NCBI RefSeq assembly: GCF_004321985.1
Contig: NZ_SCQN01000046.1
Location: 1 to 64,000 of the forward strand
Source: Castellaniella sp.
GTDB lineage: Bacteria > Pseudomonadota > Gammaproteobacteria > Burkholderiales > Burkholderiaceae_B
Direction of reading: 5' to 3'
DNA: 64,000 nt
The notes below the pieces were generated by a model, which saw nothing but the letters and a program-made list of their open reading frames with translations, had not been told where the DNA came from and made no database searches. The translations under genes and the position numbers were made by a program. Shown here in pieces: positions 9,808-19,417 of the stretch (positions are counted from its first letter, which is position 1; every line of letters begins with the position of its first letter).

Positions 9808-11022
9808 ATGAAATATCTCGGAGTTTATTCGACGCTGCTTGCCGGCATGGTGAGCGTGGCGTTTTCGGCGAATACGCTGGCGGCGCAGGGTGTCATCAAG
9901 ATTGGTGAACTCAACAGCTACAAGAGCCAGCCGGCTTTCCTGGGACCATACAAGAACGGGATGGACTTGGCCCTGGATGAAATCAACAAGGTGGGTGGTG
10001 TCGACGGCAAGCAGCTGAAGCTGATCATTCGCGACGACAACGCCAACACGGGTGATGCTGTCCGCGCTGCGGAAGACCTACTGGCTTCGGACAAGGTGGA
10101 TGTGCTCATGGGTACGTTCCTGTCCAATGTCGGCTTGGCCGTGTCCGACTATGCCAAGCACAAGAAGCGTTTCTTCCTGGCGAGCGAGCCGCTCACGGAC
10201 AAGATCGTCTGGAAAGATGGCAATAAATACACCTACCGTTTGCGCGCTTCCACCTATATGCAGGTGGCGATGCTGGTGCCGGAAGCCGTGAAAATGCACA
10301 AGAAACGCTGGGCCTTGGTGTACCCAAACTACGAATACGGTCAGTCGGCGGCGGAGACCTTCAAGGCGTTGATGAAGAAGGCTCAGCCCGATGTGGAATT
10401 CGTGGCCGAGCAGGCCACTCCGCTGGGCAAGATCGATGCCGCCAATGTCGTGCAGGCGCTGGCCGATGCCAAACCCGATGCGATGTTCAACGTTCTGTTC
10501 GCGACCGATCTGGCCAAGTTCGTTCGGGCCGGCACTCAGCGGAACTTCTTCAAGGGCCTGTCGGTCGTCAGTCTGTTGACCGGGGAGCCGGAATACCTGG
10601 ATCCGCTGGGTGACGAAACCCCGGTGGGCTGGGTGGTGACGGGCTATCCCTGGTATGCCATTGACACCCCGGAACACAAGGCTTTTCTCAAGACCTATGA
10701 GGACAAGTATCATGACTACCCGCGTCTGGGCACGATCGTGGGCTATACCGCCGTCAAGTCTCTGGCGGCGGGGATGAAGAAGGCAGGTTCCACCGATACG
10801 GATGCCTTGATCAAGGCGTTTGCCGGCTTGAAGGTGGACATGCCGTTCGGCCCCATCACCTACCGTGCGATCGATCATCAGTCGACGATGGGTGCCTATG
10901 TGGGTACGCTTGCCAAGAAAGACGGCAAGGGCATCATGACCAACATCCGCTATGTCAATGGCGCCGATGTGCTGCCCCCCGACGACGTGGTGCGTACGTT
11001 GCGCCCTGCCTCCGCCCAGTAG
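9808..11022 (+). CDS. Branched-chain-type ABC importer, periplasmic substrate-binding protein
   Basis: Periplasmic binding protein of 404 aa in the LivJ/LivK-like family (peripla_BP_6). A signal peptide is visible at residues 1-26 ending LAA. The mature chain starts with IKIGELNSY and has the family segment GMDLALDEINKVGGVDGK. I chose the ATG at 9808 because GGGG stands 7 nt before it; another ATG 6 nt upstream is worse placed. It heads a plus-strand operon with a fused permease and two ATPases. Position next to allA/uraD and the gcl operon suggests a ureide, purine or related nitrogen compound as ligand, but the sequence does not show it. Confidence 0.9.
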   Translation: MKYLGVYSTLLAGMVSVAFSANTLAAQGVIKIGELNSYKSQPAFLGPYKNGMDLALDEINKVGGVDGKQLKLIIRDDNANTGDAVRAAEDLLASDKVDVLMGTFLSNVGLAVSDYAKHKKRFFLASEPLTDKIVWKDGNKYTYRLRASTYMQVAMLVPEAVKMHKKRWALVYPNYEYGQSAAETFKALMKKAQPDVEFVAEQATPLGKIDAANVVQALADAKPDAMFNVLFATDLAKFVRAGTQRNFFKGLSVVSLLTGEPEYLDPLGDETPVGWVVTGYPWYAIDTPEHKAFLKTYEDKYHDYPRLGTIVGYTAVKSLAAGMKKAGSTDTDALIKAFAGLKVDMPFGPITYRAIDHQSTMGAYVGTLAKKDGKGIMTNIRYVNGADVLPPDDVVRTLRPASAQ

Positions 11023-11115
11023 CCGCATGCCGTAAGGCTGGGTGCGCAGCTCCGGTATTCTCCATGTGAGACAGGATGCCGGAGGTCGTGCGCTGGCCCG
11101 TGCGGAGGGATAAGA

Positions 11116-13026
11116 ATGGGATTTTCCGGCTTGGTCGTCCAGCTCTTGAATGGGCTGGTGGAAGCCTCCTCGCTGTTCATGCTGGCTGCGGGTCTGTCGC
11201 TGATCTTCGGCGTCACGCGGATCGTGAACTTTGCCCATGGTTCGCTCTACATGCTGGGTCTGTATGTGGCCTATACCCTGGTGCGGTCCTTCGGCGGGAC
11301 CCCGCTGGGCTTCTGGGTAGCGCTGGCGGCGGCGGCCTTGCTGATCGGCACCCTGGGGGCCGTCATCGAAATCTTCCTGCTGCGGCGTATCTACCGGGCG
11401 CCCGAGCTGTTCCAGCTATTGGCTACGTTTGCCCTGGTGCTGGTATTCAACGACATGGCGCTGTGGTTGTGGGGTCCCGAGGATTTGCTGGGGCCCCTGG
11501 CGCCGGGCCTGAGCGGCTCGATCAGGATTCTGGACCGTTACTTTCCCAGCTATGACCTCCTGCTGGTTTTCGTGGGTCCCGCTGTGCTGGGCCTGATGTG
11601 GGGGCTGCTCACACGGACCCGATGGGGCATGTATGTACGAGCCGCCACGCAGGATCGTGAAATGCTGGGTGCGTTGGGTGTCAATCAGGCTTGGCTCTTC
11701 ACGAGCGTGTTTGCCCTGGGGGCGTTGCTGGCGGGCCTGGGCGGAGCCTTGCAGATTCCGCGGGTGCCGGCCAATCTTTCGTTGGATTTGAGCAGCATCG
11801 GTGATGCGTTCGTCGTGGTCGTGGTGGGCGGCATGGGCTCCATTCCCGGGGCCTATGTGGCTGCGCTGCTCATTGCGGAGCTCAAGGCCTTGTGTGTGGC
11901 GTTGGGGACGGTGTCCTTTTTGGGTTTCACGTTTGCACTGCCCAAGCTCACGCTGGTGCTGGAGTTCGTCTTCATGGCCGTGGTGCTGGTTTTCAGACCA
12001 TGGGGGCTGTTTGGCCGCCAGCAGGGAGCCAGCCGGAATTCGGCGCCCGTCGAAGCTCCTCTGCGCCGCTCGGGTCTGGCTTTCCGTGCATTCATGGTCG
12101 TGTTGGTGGTCGTGCTGGCGCTTCTTCCTTCGTTGTCCGGCCTGATGCCTTATGTGCCGATCCTGATGCTGGACGTGATCATCGCGGCCCTGTTTGCCTT
12201 GAGCCTGCACCTGATGATGGGACCGGGGGGCATGGCTTCCTTCGGCCATGCCGCGTTCTTCGGCCTGGGGGCGTACGGGGCGGCCTTGTGCCTCAAGGCC
12301 GCAGGCTTGCCTATGGGCTGGGCCATCGTGCTGGGACCGGCGATCGCAGCCCTGGGCGCGCTCGTCATCGGCTGGTTCTGCATCCGCCTCTCGGGGGTTT
12401 ATCTGGCCATGCTGACCCTGGCATTTGCGCAGATCGTCTGGTCGGTGGTCTTCCAGTGGGATGACTTCACCGGAGGATCGAATGGCCTCATTGGTCTGTG
12501 GCCTCCGGCCTGGCTGGAAGGGAACAACTACTACTATTTCGCCCTGGCCATCGTGGTGCTGTCGGCCTGGGTGATTCGCCGCATCCTGTTTTCCCCGTTC
12601 GGCTATGCGATCCGCGCCTGTCGCGATTCGGCGCTGCGCGCTGGCGCAATCGGCATCGACGTGCAGCAGGTGCAGTGGCTGACCTTCATTCTGTCAGGTT
12701 CTTTCGCGGGCCTGGCGGGTGCGTTGTTCGTGTTCTCCAAGGGTAGTGTCGGCCCCGAAGTGATTTCCATCGGGAAATCTGTCGATGCCCTGGTCATGGT
12801 GCTCCTGGGCGGCCTGCAAACGCTGATGGGGCCCGTGGTGGGCGCAGCGGTGTTTCACTTGCTGCAGGATTATTTCATGGGAGCCACCCAGTACTGGCAT
12901 GCCTTGTTCGGCGGCGTGATCCTGTTGCTGGTGTTGCTGGCGCCTGACGGGATCGTGGGTTCGCTCGGGAATCTGGCCGGTCGCTGGAAGGAGCGTCACT
13001 CGGCGACCAAGGAGAAGGCGGCATGA
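11116..13026 (+). CDS. Fused LivH-LivM branched-chain-type ABC permease
   Basis: Single 636-aa membrane protein holding both permeases of a LIV-type importer. The LivH half (about residues 1-298) shows RIVNFAHGSLYML and ends RPWGLFG. A charged linker follows (about 299-318). The LivM half (about 319-630) shows GPGGMASFGHAAFFGLGAYG and ends APDGIVG. Other LIV systems in this window encode the two halves separately. A GGAGGG site lies 6 nt before the ATG. The stop overlaps the next gene (ATGA). Confidence 0.92.
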   Translation: MGFSGLVVQLLNGLVEASSLFMLAAGLSLIFGVTRIVNFAHGSLYMLGLYVAYTLVRSFGGTPLGFWVALAAAALLIGTLGAVIEIFLLRRIYRAPELFQLLATFALVLVFNDMALWLWGPEDLLGPLAPGLSGSIRILDRYFPSYDLLLVFVGPAVLGLMWGLLTRTRWGMYVRAATQDREMLGALGVNQAWLFTSVFALGALLAGLGGALQIPRVPANLSLDLSSIGDAFVVVVVGGMGSIPGAYVAALLIAELKALCVALGTVSFLGFTFALPKLTLVLEFVFMAVVLVFRPWGLFGRQQGASRNSAPVEAPLRRSGLAFRAFMVVLVVVLALLPSLSGLMPYVPILMLDVIIAALFALSLHLMMGPGGMASFGHAAFFGLGAYGAALCLKAAGLPMGWAIVLGPAIAALGALVIGWFCIRLSGVYLAMLTLAFAQIVWSVVFQWDDFTGGSNGLIGLWPPAWLEGNNYYYFALAIVVLSAWVIRRILFSPFGYAIRACRDSALRAGAIGIDVQQVQWLTFILSGSFAGLAGALFVFSKGSVGPEVISIGKSVDALVMVLLGGLQTLMGPVVGAAVFHLLQDYFMGATQYWHALFGGVILLLVLLAPDGIVGSLGNLAGRWKERHSATKEKAA

Positions 13027-13802
13027 GCTTGCTGGAGGTCAGAGACCTGTCGAAGAAATTTGGCGGCAACGTCGCTGTGGATGGAATTGGTTTCGACGTC
13101 GCCAAGGGCGAGCTGCTGGCGATGATCGGCCCGAACGGGGCCGGCAAGACCACGACGTTCAACATGATCGATGGCCAGATCAAGGCCACTACCGGTTCGG
13201 TGAAGCTGAGGGGCACCGAACTGGTGGGACTCAGCCCGCGCAATATTGCGCGTCTGGGGGTAGGGCGCACCTTCCAGATTGCCGCCACATTTGCTTCATT
13301 GACCGTGGTGGAAAACGTGCAGATGGCGCTGCTGGCCCATCACCGGCAGATCTATTCCTTTTTCAGCGTGGCGGCGCAGCGCTTCCGTCCAGAGGCCCTG
13401 AACCTGTTGGCGCAGGTCGGCCTGGACTCTCAGGGGGACCGCCCGTGCAGCCAGCTCGCCTATGGCGACGTCAAGCGGGTGGAACTGGCCATGGGGTTGG
13501 CCAACGAGCCCAGCCTGCTGCTGATGGATGAGCCCACGGCTGGCATGGCGCCCAAAGAGCGCGACGAACTCATGGCGCTGACCAGGCGCCTGGTCCTCGA
13601 GCGTGAGATGGCCGTGTTGTTCACCGAGCACAGCATGGATGTGGTGTTTGCCCACGCCGATCGCGTGATCGTGCTGGCGCGCGGCCAGTTGATCGCCGAA
13701 GGCGATGTGGACACCATCCGCAATCACCCCAAGGTGCAGGAGGTCTACTTTGGCAGCGGCAAGACCTTTGAGAGAAACAAATCCCCGCAGGTGACGGCAT
13801 GA
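13023..13802 (+). CDS. LivG-type ABC transporter ATP-binding protein
   Basis: ATPase of the first importer, 259 aa. Walker A is GPNGAGKT (residues 36-43), the signature is degenerate as is common in LivG (LAYGDVKR), Walker B is LLLMDEPTAGM, and the H-loop is TEHSMD. The start overlaps the permease stop by 4 nt and its own stop overlaps the following ATPase by 4 nt, so all are translationally coupled. Confidence 0.93.
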   Translation: MSLLEVRDLSKKFGGNVAVDGIGFDVAKGELLAMIGPNGAGKTTTFNMIDGQIKATTGSVKLRGTELVGLSPRNIARLGVGRTFQIAATFASLTVVENVQMALLAHHRQIYSFFSVAAQRFRPEALNLLAQVGLDSQGDRPCSQLAYGDVKRVELAMGLANEPSLLLMDEPTAGMAPKERDELMALTRRLVLEREMAVLFTEHSMDVVFAHADRVIVLARGQLIAEGDVDTIRNHPKVQEVYFGSGKTFERNKSPQVTA

Positions 13803-14542
13803 CGAGGCCGGCTTCGAGGCAGACGCTGCTCAGCGTCACTGGCCTGAATGCCTGGTATGGCGCTGCTCACATCCTGTTCGACGTGAGTCTGGAGGTAGGG
13901 CGCGGCGAAGTCGTGGCGCTCATGGGGCGTAACGGTGCCGGGAAGTCCACTACGTTCAAGTCCATCATGGGCCTGATGGATAGGAGCAAGGGCGTACAGT
14001 CCTTCATGGGGCATGATACCAGCGGCCTGCAGCCTTACGAAATTGCTCGCCTGGGGCTGGGGTACGTCCCCGAAGACCGGCGCATTTTCAGTGACCTGAC
14101 CGTGGCCGAGAACCTGGAGGTGGGGCGGCAGCCCGCCCGCCGCTGGCCGGATGGTACGGCAGCCCTGGCCTGGACACCCGAAGCCTTGTATACGTTGTTT
14201 CCCCATCTGGGGGCCATGCAGGGGCGCCGGGCGGGGCAAATGAGCGGAGGCGAACAGCAGATGATCACCGTGGCGCGGACGCTTATGGGCAACCCCTATC
14301 TGGTATTGCTCGATGAGCCATCCGAGGGCGTGGCTCCGATCGTCGTCGAGCAGATGGCCGACATGATCCTGGGGCTGAAAAAGCAGGGGGTCAGCATTCT
14401 GCTGTCGGAGCAGAACGTACCGTTTGCCGAGCTGGTGTCAGACCGCGTCTATGTCCTGGAGAAAGGTCAGATCCGCTACAGTGGCTCGATGGCTGAGCTC
14501 ATGGCTGACGACAGCGTGCGCCGCGAGTATCTGACGGTGTAG
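13799..14542 (+). CDS. LivF-type ABC transporter ATP-binding protein
   Basis: Second ATPase of the first importer, 247 aa. Walker A GRNGAGKS, signature MSGGEQQ, Walker B LVLLDEPSEGVAP and the LivF-type switch segment LSEQNV are all intact. It is last in the operon, convergent with allA at a distance of 33 bp. It would pair with the LivG-type protein on the fused permease. Confidence 0.93.
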   Translation: MTRPASRQTLLSVTGLNAWYGAAHILFDVSLEVGRGEVVALMGRNGAGKSTTFKSIMGLMDRSKGVQSFMGHDTSGLQPYEIARLGLGYVPEDRRIFSDLTVAENLEVGRQPARRWPDGTAALAWTPEALYTLFPHLGAMQGRRAGQMSGGEQQMITVARTLMGNPYLVLLDEPSEGVAPIVVEQMADMILGLKKQGVSILLSEQNVPFAELVSDRVYVLEKGQIRYSGSMAELMADDSVRREYLTV

Positions 14543-14575
14543 CGTTTGTGAGGACCTCCGGGTGGCGGGGTCGCC

Positions 14576-15094
14576 TCAGCGCCACTCCAGCGCGGGAATC
14601 AGACTGACCGCTTCCATCTGCACCACGTCGCAGTTGTCGCCCGGTCCCGCGCGGTCGATGATGAGGAAGTCCGATACTGCGTCCAGCGCCAGCAGCGGGT
14701 GGTGCCAGACGCCCTTGGCGTAGTTCACGCCCTGGCCGCCATTGCACAGGAAGACCCTCAGGTCATCGATCGTCGGTGTGGAGGCCGGGTCGGCCACCAC
14801 GACCAGGTATGGGCGATCCGACAGGGGAAAGAACGCCTGGCTGGCCTTGGGGTGGCGCTCCATCATGGTCACCGGGAATGGCAGAATGCGCGGCTGTCCG
14901 CGGAAAATCGAGACGATGGCGCGGCCGTCCTGGCCGGCGTCGATGTGCGCAAGATCGTGATAGCGCTCGGTATTGCCGTCGTTGATGGTGAAGTGCCGCA
15001 CGGAATCGTCCGCCTGGATGACGTCGCCAAACGGTGCGAAGGCTTCGCGTGTCAGCCGCTCTATCGTCAGGCGAATGGGGGTTTCGGTTGTCAT
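14576..15094 (-). CDS. allA: Ureidoglycolate lyase
   Basis: Cleaves ureidoglycolate to glyoxylate and urea, a late step of allantoin breakdown. At 172 aa it has the normal AllA length and cupin-like fold. Recognisable segments are [10 protein letters not shown] near the N-terminus, the metal/active-site region around [12 protein letters not shown], and [10 protein letters not shown] toward the C-terminus. Its product glyoxylate is the substrate of gcl located 7 kb away. It is followed upstream by uraD in the same orientation, with 76 bp between them. Confidence 0.93.
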   Translation of the reverse strand: MTTETPIRLTIERLTREAFAPFGDVIQADDSVRHFTINDGNTERYHDLAHIDAGQDGRAIVSIFRGQPRILPFPVTMMERHPKASQAFFPLSDRPYLVVVADPASTPTIDDLRVFLCNGGQGVNYAKGVWHHPLLALDAVSDFLIIDRAGPGDNCDVVQMEAVSLIPALEWR

Positions 15095-15170
15095 CTGGGA
15101 ACTCCACAGAATCCGGCCGCAGTCGGCCGGAAGGATTCAATCGTCGGACCGAGTATGTCCAGGCCGGGGC

Positions 15171-15677
15171 CTAGCCCGCAAACTGCGCATCCAGCCGGAA
15201 GCGCGCGATCTGCCCGATCTCGTCCAGACAAGTGGTCAGCTCGGTCTCTTCATCATTATGCAGGCGTTCTTCGATGGCTTCCATGATCTGGTAGCGGCTG
15301 CGGCCCTTCACGGCGATGACGAACGGAAACCCGAAGTGGTCTCGGTACGCCGCATTCAAGCTGCGCAGCCGTTTGAGCTCGTCCGGGCTGCACTGGTCCA
15401 AGCCGGCGCCGCGCTGCTCACTGGTCGAAGCGCTGGTGAGTGTGCCGGCAGCGGCTTCCTTGCCGGCGAGCTCAGGGTGGGCCACGATCAGCGCGATCTG
15501 TTCGTCCCGGCTGGCCCGTTGCACCACGCCCACCATGGCCTGGTGCAGCGCCTGCACCGAGCCAAACGGGCGAGCCGTCCAGGCGCGTTCGGGGATCCAG
15601 GGCGAATGTTCGAAAATGGCCCCCAGCGCGCGGGTGAACTCGTTCTGGGGTAGTGCGGAAAGCTCGTTCAGGGTCAT
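15171..15677 (-). CDS. uraD: 2-oxo-4-hydroxy-4-carboxy-5-ureidoimidazoline (OHCU) decarboxylase
   Basis: Converts OHCU from urate oxidation to S-allantoin. The protein is 168 aa, typical length. The catalytic histidine H67 lies in AHPELAGKEA and the conserved glutamate E87 in STSEQRGAGL. The family signature FGFPFVIAVKG follows. It shows that this organism handles urate by the OHCU route, but urate oxidase and hydroxyisourate hydrolase are not in the window. It lies just upstream of allA in the same direction. Confidence 0.94.
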   Translation of the reverse strand: MTLNELSALPQNEFTRALGAIFEHSPWIPERAWTARPFGSVQALHQAMVGVVQRASRDEQIALIVAHPELAGKEAAAGTLTSASTSEQRGAGLDQCSPDELKRLRSLNAAYRDHFGFPFVIAVKGRSRYQIMEAIEERLHNDEETELTTCLDEIGQIARFRLDAQFAG

Positions 15678-15754
15678 GATGGCCGGGATGACGTAGATGG
15701 GACTGCGCCAGAACCTTCCAATGGTTCCGGGCTGCCTCAGTCTACGAGGGTTCC

Positions 15755-15795
15755 CATTCAGAATGAAAGGCGCATGCCTGAATAATCAATATTCA
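15755..15795. promoter_or_regulatory. Two short dyads in the uraD / LysR divergent promoter
   Basis: CATTC-A-GAATG (15755-15765) and TGAATA-ATCAA-TATTCA (15779-15795) lie 13 bp apart in the 163-bp gap between uraD and the divergent LysR gene. Both contain ATTCA/TGAAT half-sites. The arrangement fits a LysR-type recognition site plus a second activation site, but this is inferred from symmetry and position only. Confidence 0.45.
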
Positions 15796-15840
15796 CACTT
15801 TCGATATATGCTTTGGTGACAGGGAAGAGGAGCCAAGAAA

Positions 15841-16800
15841 ATGTCGATGCGTCGCGGCGGTGAAATGCTGGATACCTACCTGCTCAAGGTCTTCTGCATT
15901 CTGATGGCCGAGCGCAGCGTCTCGCGCACGGCGCTGAAGCTCAATCAGTCTCAGCCAGCCGTCAGTGTGGCACTGAAGAACCTGCGCCTGATCTTCAAGG
16001 ACCCGCTGCTGGTGCGGGAGAAGGGCGGTATGGTCCCCACGGGCCGTGCGCTGGATATCCTGGGGCATGCCAAAACGGCCCTGGGTGCGATCGACACCAT
16101 GCTGGAAGAGGAAGAGGCGTTTGACCCCGCGCGCAGCCGACAGGTTTTCCGCATTGGTTCGCCCGACTATCTGGCGCCGGCGTTTGCCGCTTCCGTGGTG
16201 GCCAGGTTCCGGCGGGAGGCGCCTCATGCGCGGCTGATGCTGCACTCGCTGGGCCCCGATTTCGACTTCGAGCGTTCGCTGGCCGAGGGTGATGTGGACG
16301 TCGTGATCGGCAACTGGCCCGAGCCGCCCGACCGCATGCACCTGTCCGTCCTGCTCGAAGATCCCATCGTCTGCCTGATGTCGGCCGATCATCCGCTGGC
16401 GCAGCGCCGGATGTCGGTCGATGATTTCCGCCGGGTGCCGCATGTGGTCCCCACGCCCTATTCGATCAGTCAGCGCGGCATGATCGATACCGTGCTGACT
16501 TCACTGCGCATCCAGCGCGCGGAATGTGTAGAGGCGCAGTCCTTCATGCTGGCCCCATATCTGCTGCCGGGGACGGATCTGGTGTTCACGACCACGCGGC
16601 ACTTTGCCCGCTATTACGCGGGCCTGTTGCCGCTTGCGATCGTGGAGTCTCCGATCGACTTTCCGCTCATGCGTTTCTATCAGCTATGGCACGCGCGCAA
16701 TCACCGTGCAGCCGCGCATCAATGGCTGCGCCATCTGCTGGGCGACTGCGGCCGCGGCTTGCTGGAAGACGACCATTCCGTCCAGAAGTCGCGTCAGTGA
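15841..16800 (+). CDS. LysR-family regulator (NodD-like branch), probable ureide regulator
   Basis: 319-aa regulator. The helix-turn-helix occupies about residues 10-70 (SVSRTALKLNQSQPAVSVALKNLR). The effector domain includes FRIGSPDYLAPAF and DVVIGNWPEPPDRMH. AAGAGGAG lies 8 nt before the ATG. It is divergent from uraD-allA. It is clearly similar along its length to the LysR protein encoded at 25.3-26.2 kb (shared GMVPT, RREAPHA and VVIGNW-EPP motifs), so the two are paralogues. Its 3' end overlaps the converging aldehyde dehydrogenase gene by 7 bp. Confidence 0.88.
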   Translation: MSMRRGGEMLDTYLLKVFCILMAERSVSRTALKLNQSQPAVSVALKNLRLIFKDPLLVREKGGMVPTGRALDILGHAKTALGAIDTMLEEEEAFDPARSRQVFRIGSPDYLAPAFAASVVARFRREAPHARLMLHSLGPDFDFERSLAEGDVDVVIGNWPEPPDRMHLSVLLEDPIVCLMSADHPLAQRRMSVDDFRRVPHVVPTPYSISQRGMIDTVLTSLRIQRAECVEAQSFMLAPYLLPGTDLVFTTTRHFARYYAGLLPLAIVESPIDFPLMRFYQLWHARNHRAAAHQWLRHLLGDCGRGLLEDDHSVQKSRQ

Positions 16801-18251
16801 CTGCCGTCGGGCACGGTCTGCGTCTCCATGTATTCCATCAGTCCCTCCAGGCCGCCCTCGCGTCCCAGGCCTGAGCTGAGCATGCCGCCGAAGGGCGCGA
16901 TCGCAGCGGGCCCGGTGCCGGTGTTGAAGGCGCAGTGGCCGAAATGCAGGCGGGCGATGATGTGATGGGCGCGTGTCTGGGACTTGCCGAATACATAGGC
17001 GGCGAGTCCGAATTCGGTGTCGTTTGCCCGGCGGATGACTTCCTCGTCGTCATCGAACGGAATCAGGGGGATGAGCGGACCAAAGGTTTCCTCGTGGCAG
17101 CAGCGCATCGTGTCGTCGACTCCGCCAATCACGGTAGGCGTGAAGAACAGCCCACGTGTGGCATCCAGCGCATCTGGCCGGCTGCCGGTCAGCAGTGTGG
17201 CGCCCTTGTCCAGCGCGTCGGCCAGGTGTCCCTTGACCTTGGCGAAGCCGTTGACATTGATCAGGGGACCGATGTCCGTTCCTTCTTTCATGCCATCGCC
17301 GACCTTGAGCTTGGAGACCCGTTCCGTGATCTTTTTCGCGAAGGCGTCATAGACTTTCTTCTGCACGTAAACTCGGTTGGCGCAGACGCAGGTCTGTCCC
17401 GCGCCCCGGAACTTGTTGATCATCAGGCCATCGGCCGCTCCGTCCAGATCGGCATCATCCAGCACGATGAAGGGTGCGTTGCCGCCAAGCTCCAGACCCA
17501 GGCGCTTGACGTGCTTGACCGCCTGCTGCATCAGCAGGCGCCCCGTGGCGGTGGACCCGGTAAATGACACCATGGTCACGTCCGGTGAATCCATCAGTTC
17601 GCTGCCGATCTGCACGGCGTCGCCGATGACCAGGTTGATCATGCCTTTGGGCAGATCCAGCGTCTGCGCCATGATCTGGAACATCGCAATCATGGTGAGC
17701 GGCGTGTCGGGCGCGGGTTTGATGACCGAGGGGCAACCGGCGGCCAGCGCCGGTGCGATCTTCTTGGCGATCATCGCGATCGGGAAGTTCCACGGCGTGA
17801 TCAGGCCCACAACGCCTACCGGCCGCTTGTAAAGCGTCCAGGTGCAGCCCTTGAACTTGTCTGGCAGGGTTTCGGGTGCGGTAGCGGTTTCGACCAGCCC
17901 GGCGTAGTAGTCGAAAAAGCTCGCGGCGTATTGGACCTCGCCCTGGGCTTCCTTCCAGGGTTTCCCATGCTCCAGGCACAGGATGCGCCCTATCTCTTCC
18001 TGGTGTTCCAATAGTGCGTCGCGGGTGACTTCCAGCCAATGGCGCCGCGTGGCGGCGTCGGAGACGGTGAGGAGCGCGTGCTTGGCGGATGCGATGGCTC
18101 GCCGGGTTTCGGCGGCTCCCATGAAGGGCACGTCTGCCAGTTTTTCGCCGGTGGCCGGGTTGAAGACGTCCATCCGCTTGCCGGTGTCAGCCGCGATCCA
18201 TTGGTCGTTGACGTAGCCGGCGAGATGAGAAAGCAAATTTGAGCGAATCAT
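16794..18251 (-). CDS. Aldehyde dehydrogenase, succinate-semialdehyde dehydrogenase-like
   Basis: NAD(P)-dependent oxidation of an aldehyde to an acid. The protein is 485 aa. Visible are PWNFPIAMIAKK (153-164, cofactor binding), the general base E254 in LELGGN, and the nucleophile C288 in GQTCVCANR, with the second cysteine two residues on as in GabD enzymes. It is last in an operon with a zinc alcohol dehydrogenase and a LIV-type importer, so it probably oxidises the aldehyde made by the alcohol dehydrogenase. True substrate unknown; GabD similarity does not prove succinate semialdehyde. Confidence 0.87.
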   Translation of the reverse strand: MIRSNLLSHLAGYVNDQWIAADTGKRMDVFNPATGEKLADVPFMGAAETRRAIASAKHALLTVSDAATRRHWLEVTRDALLEHQEEIGRILCLEHGKPWKEAQGEVQYAASFFDYYAGLVETATAPETLPDKFKGCTWTLYKRPVGVVGLITPWNFPIAMIAKKIAPALAAGCPSVIKPAPDTPLTMIAMFQIMAQTLDLPKGMINLVIGDAVQIGSELMDSPDVTMVSFTGSTATGRLLMQQAVKHVKRLGLELGGNAPFIVLDDADLDGAADGLMINKFRGAGQTCVCANRVYVQKKVYDAFAKKITERVSKLKVGDGMKEGTDIGPLINVNGFAKVKGHLADALDKGATLLTGSRPDALDATRGLFFTPTVIGGVDDTMRCCHEETFGPLIPLIPFDDDEEVIRRANDTEFGLAAYVFGKSQTRAHHIIARLHFGHCAFNTGTGPAAIAPFGGMLSSGLGREGGLEGLMEYMETQTVPDGSH

Positions 18252-18263
18252 GTCGTACCTCTG

Positions 18264-19394
18264 TTAGGAATCAAGCGTGATGCTGTCGCGCAGCCCGGAT
18301 CCCGATGCAAGATGGTCGAAACCTTCGTTGACCTCTTCGAGCCGGAAGGATTTGCCCAGCAATTTGTCCACGGGCAACTTGCCTGCTTTGTAAAGCGAAA
18401 CGTAATGGTTGATCGAGATGGCAGGAACCCCGGATCCCAGGTAACTCCCGCGGATTTCCCGCTCCTGGCCGACCAATTGTGAAATTGGCAGGCTGAACAT
18501 GTGCTTGGGGTGTGGGAGCCCAGTGGTCATTGTCACTCCGCCCCGGCAGGTCAGCTTGTAGGCTGCCTCGAATGCGGGGACTGCTCCCGCTGCATCGTAA
18601 CCGATGTCGACAGGCCCCCCAGCGGCGTCCAGCATCTCTTGGTCGGATTTGATGGCCCGTGGATCGATGACGTGCGTGGCGCCCAGAGTCCGCGCCAGAT
18701 CTCGTTTGCCGGGATCCAGTTCCACGCCTACGATGCGCTCTGCGCCCGCAGCGACAGCCGCCATCAGTCCGCTCAGGCCCACTCCTCCGAGGCCGACGAT
18801 GGCGATCGAGTTGCCTGCTCTGATGCCCGAGCGGTTGATGACGGCACCTGCGCCGGTCAGCACGGCGCAGCCGAAGAGAGACGCCTCCTGGTGCGACAGG
18901 TCCGCCTCGATCTTGACGCATGAGCGCTGGGACACGACGGCGTAGTCGGAGAAGCACGATACGCCCAGGTGATGGTTGATGACCTCTTTTCCGATGTGCA
19001 GGCGGCGTTCGCCGCTAAGCAGGACCCCTTTGGTGTTGGCGGCAGCGCCGGGCTCGCACAGTGCAGGGCGACCCGACATGCAGGGGTTGCAGTGGCCGCA
19101 GCTGGGCACGAACACCGTGACCACATGGTCTCCAGGCCGCAGCTGGTCGACTCCGGGGCCAACCTCGACGACTTCGCTGGACGATTCATGACCCAGTGCC
19201 ATCGGCATGACGCGCGGGCGGCTGCCGTTGATGACAGATAGATCGGAGTGGCACAGGCCTGCGACCTTGACCTTGATCAGGACCTCACCGAAGCCGGGAG
19301 GGGCCAGTTCGGCCTCTTCAATGTGAATGGGTCGGCTCTGTTGATAGGGAGCCGGCAGTCCCATTTCTCTTAGTAAAGCAACGCGTGTTTTCAA
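18264..19394 (-). CDS. Zinc-dependent alcohol dehydrogenase (MDR family)
   Basis: Medium-chain alcohol dehydrogenase of 376 aa. Catalytic-zinc residues C48 (GLCHSD) and H69-E70 (GHE) are present, as are the four structural-zinc cysteines C99, C102, C105 and C113. The NAD motif is VGLGGVGLSG. A frame opening at a GTG (19421) overlaps the preceding ATPase stop, but AAGGAG lies 7 nt before a TTG at 19394, and MKTRVALLREMG is the natural family N-terminus, so I use the TTG. It lies between the importer genes and an aldehyde dehydrogenase, suggesting an imported alcohol or hydroxy compound is oxidised in two steps. Confidence 0.87.
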   Translation of the reverse strand: MKTRVALLREMGLPAPYQQSRPIHIEEAELAPPGFGEVLIKVKVAGLCHSDLSVINGSRPRVMPMALGHESSSEVVEVGPGVDQLRPGDHVVTVFVPSCGHCNPCMSGRPALCEPGAAANTKGVLLSGERRLHIGKEVINHHLGVSCFSDYAVVSQRSCVKIEADLSHQEASLFGCAVLTGAGAVINRSGIRAGNSIAIVGLGGVGLSGLMAAVAAGAERIVGVELDPGKRDLARTLGATHVIDPRAIKSDQEMLDAAGGPVDIGYDAAGAVPAFEAAYKLTCRGGVTMTTGLPHPKHMFSLPISQLVGQEREIRGSYLGSGVPAISINHYVSLYKAGKLPVDKLLGKSFRLEEVNEGFDHLASGSGLRDSITLDS

Positions 19395-19417
19395 GATAAA
19401 GCTCCTTCCGTTCTGAA

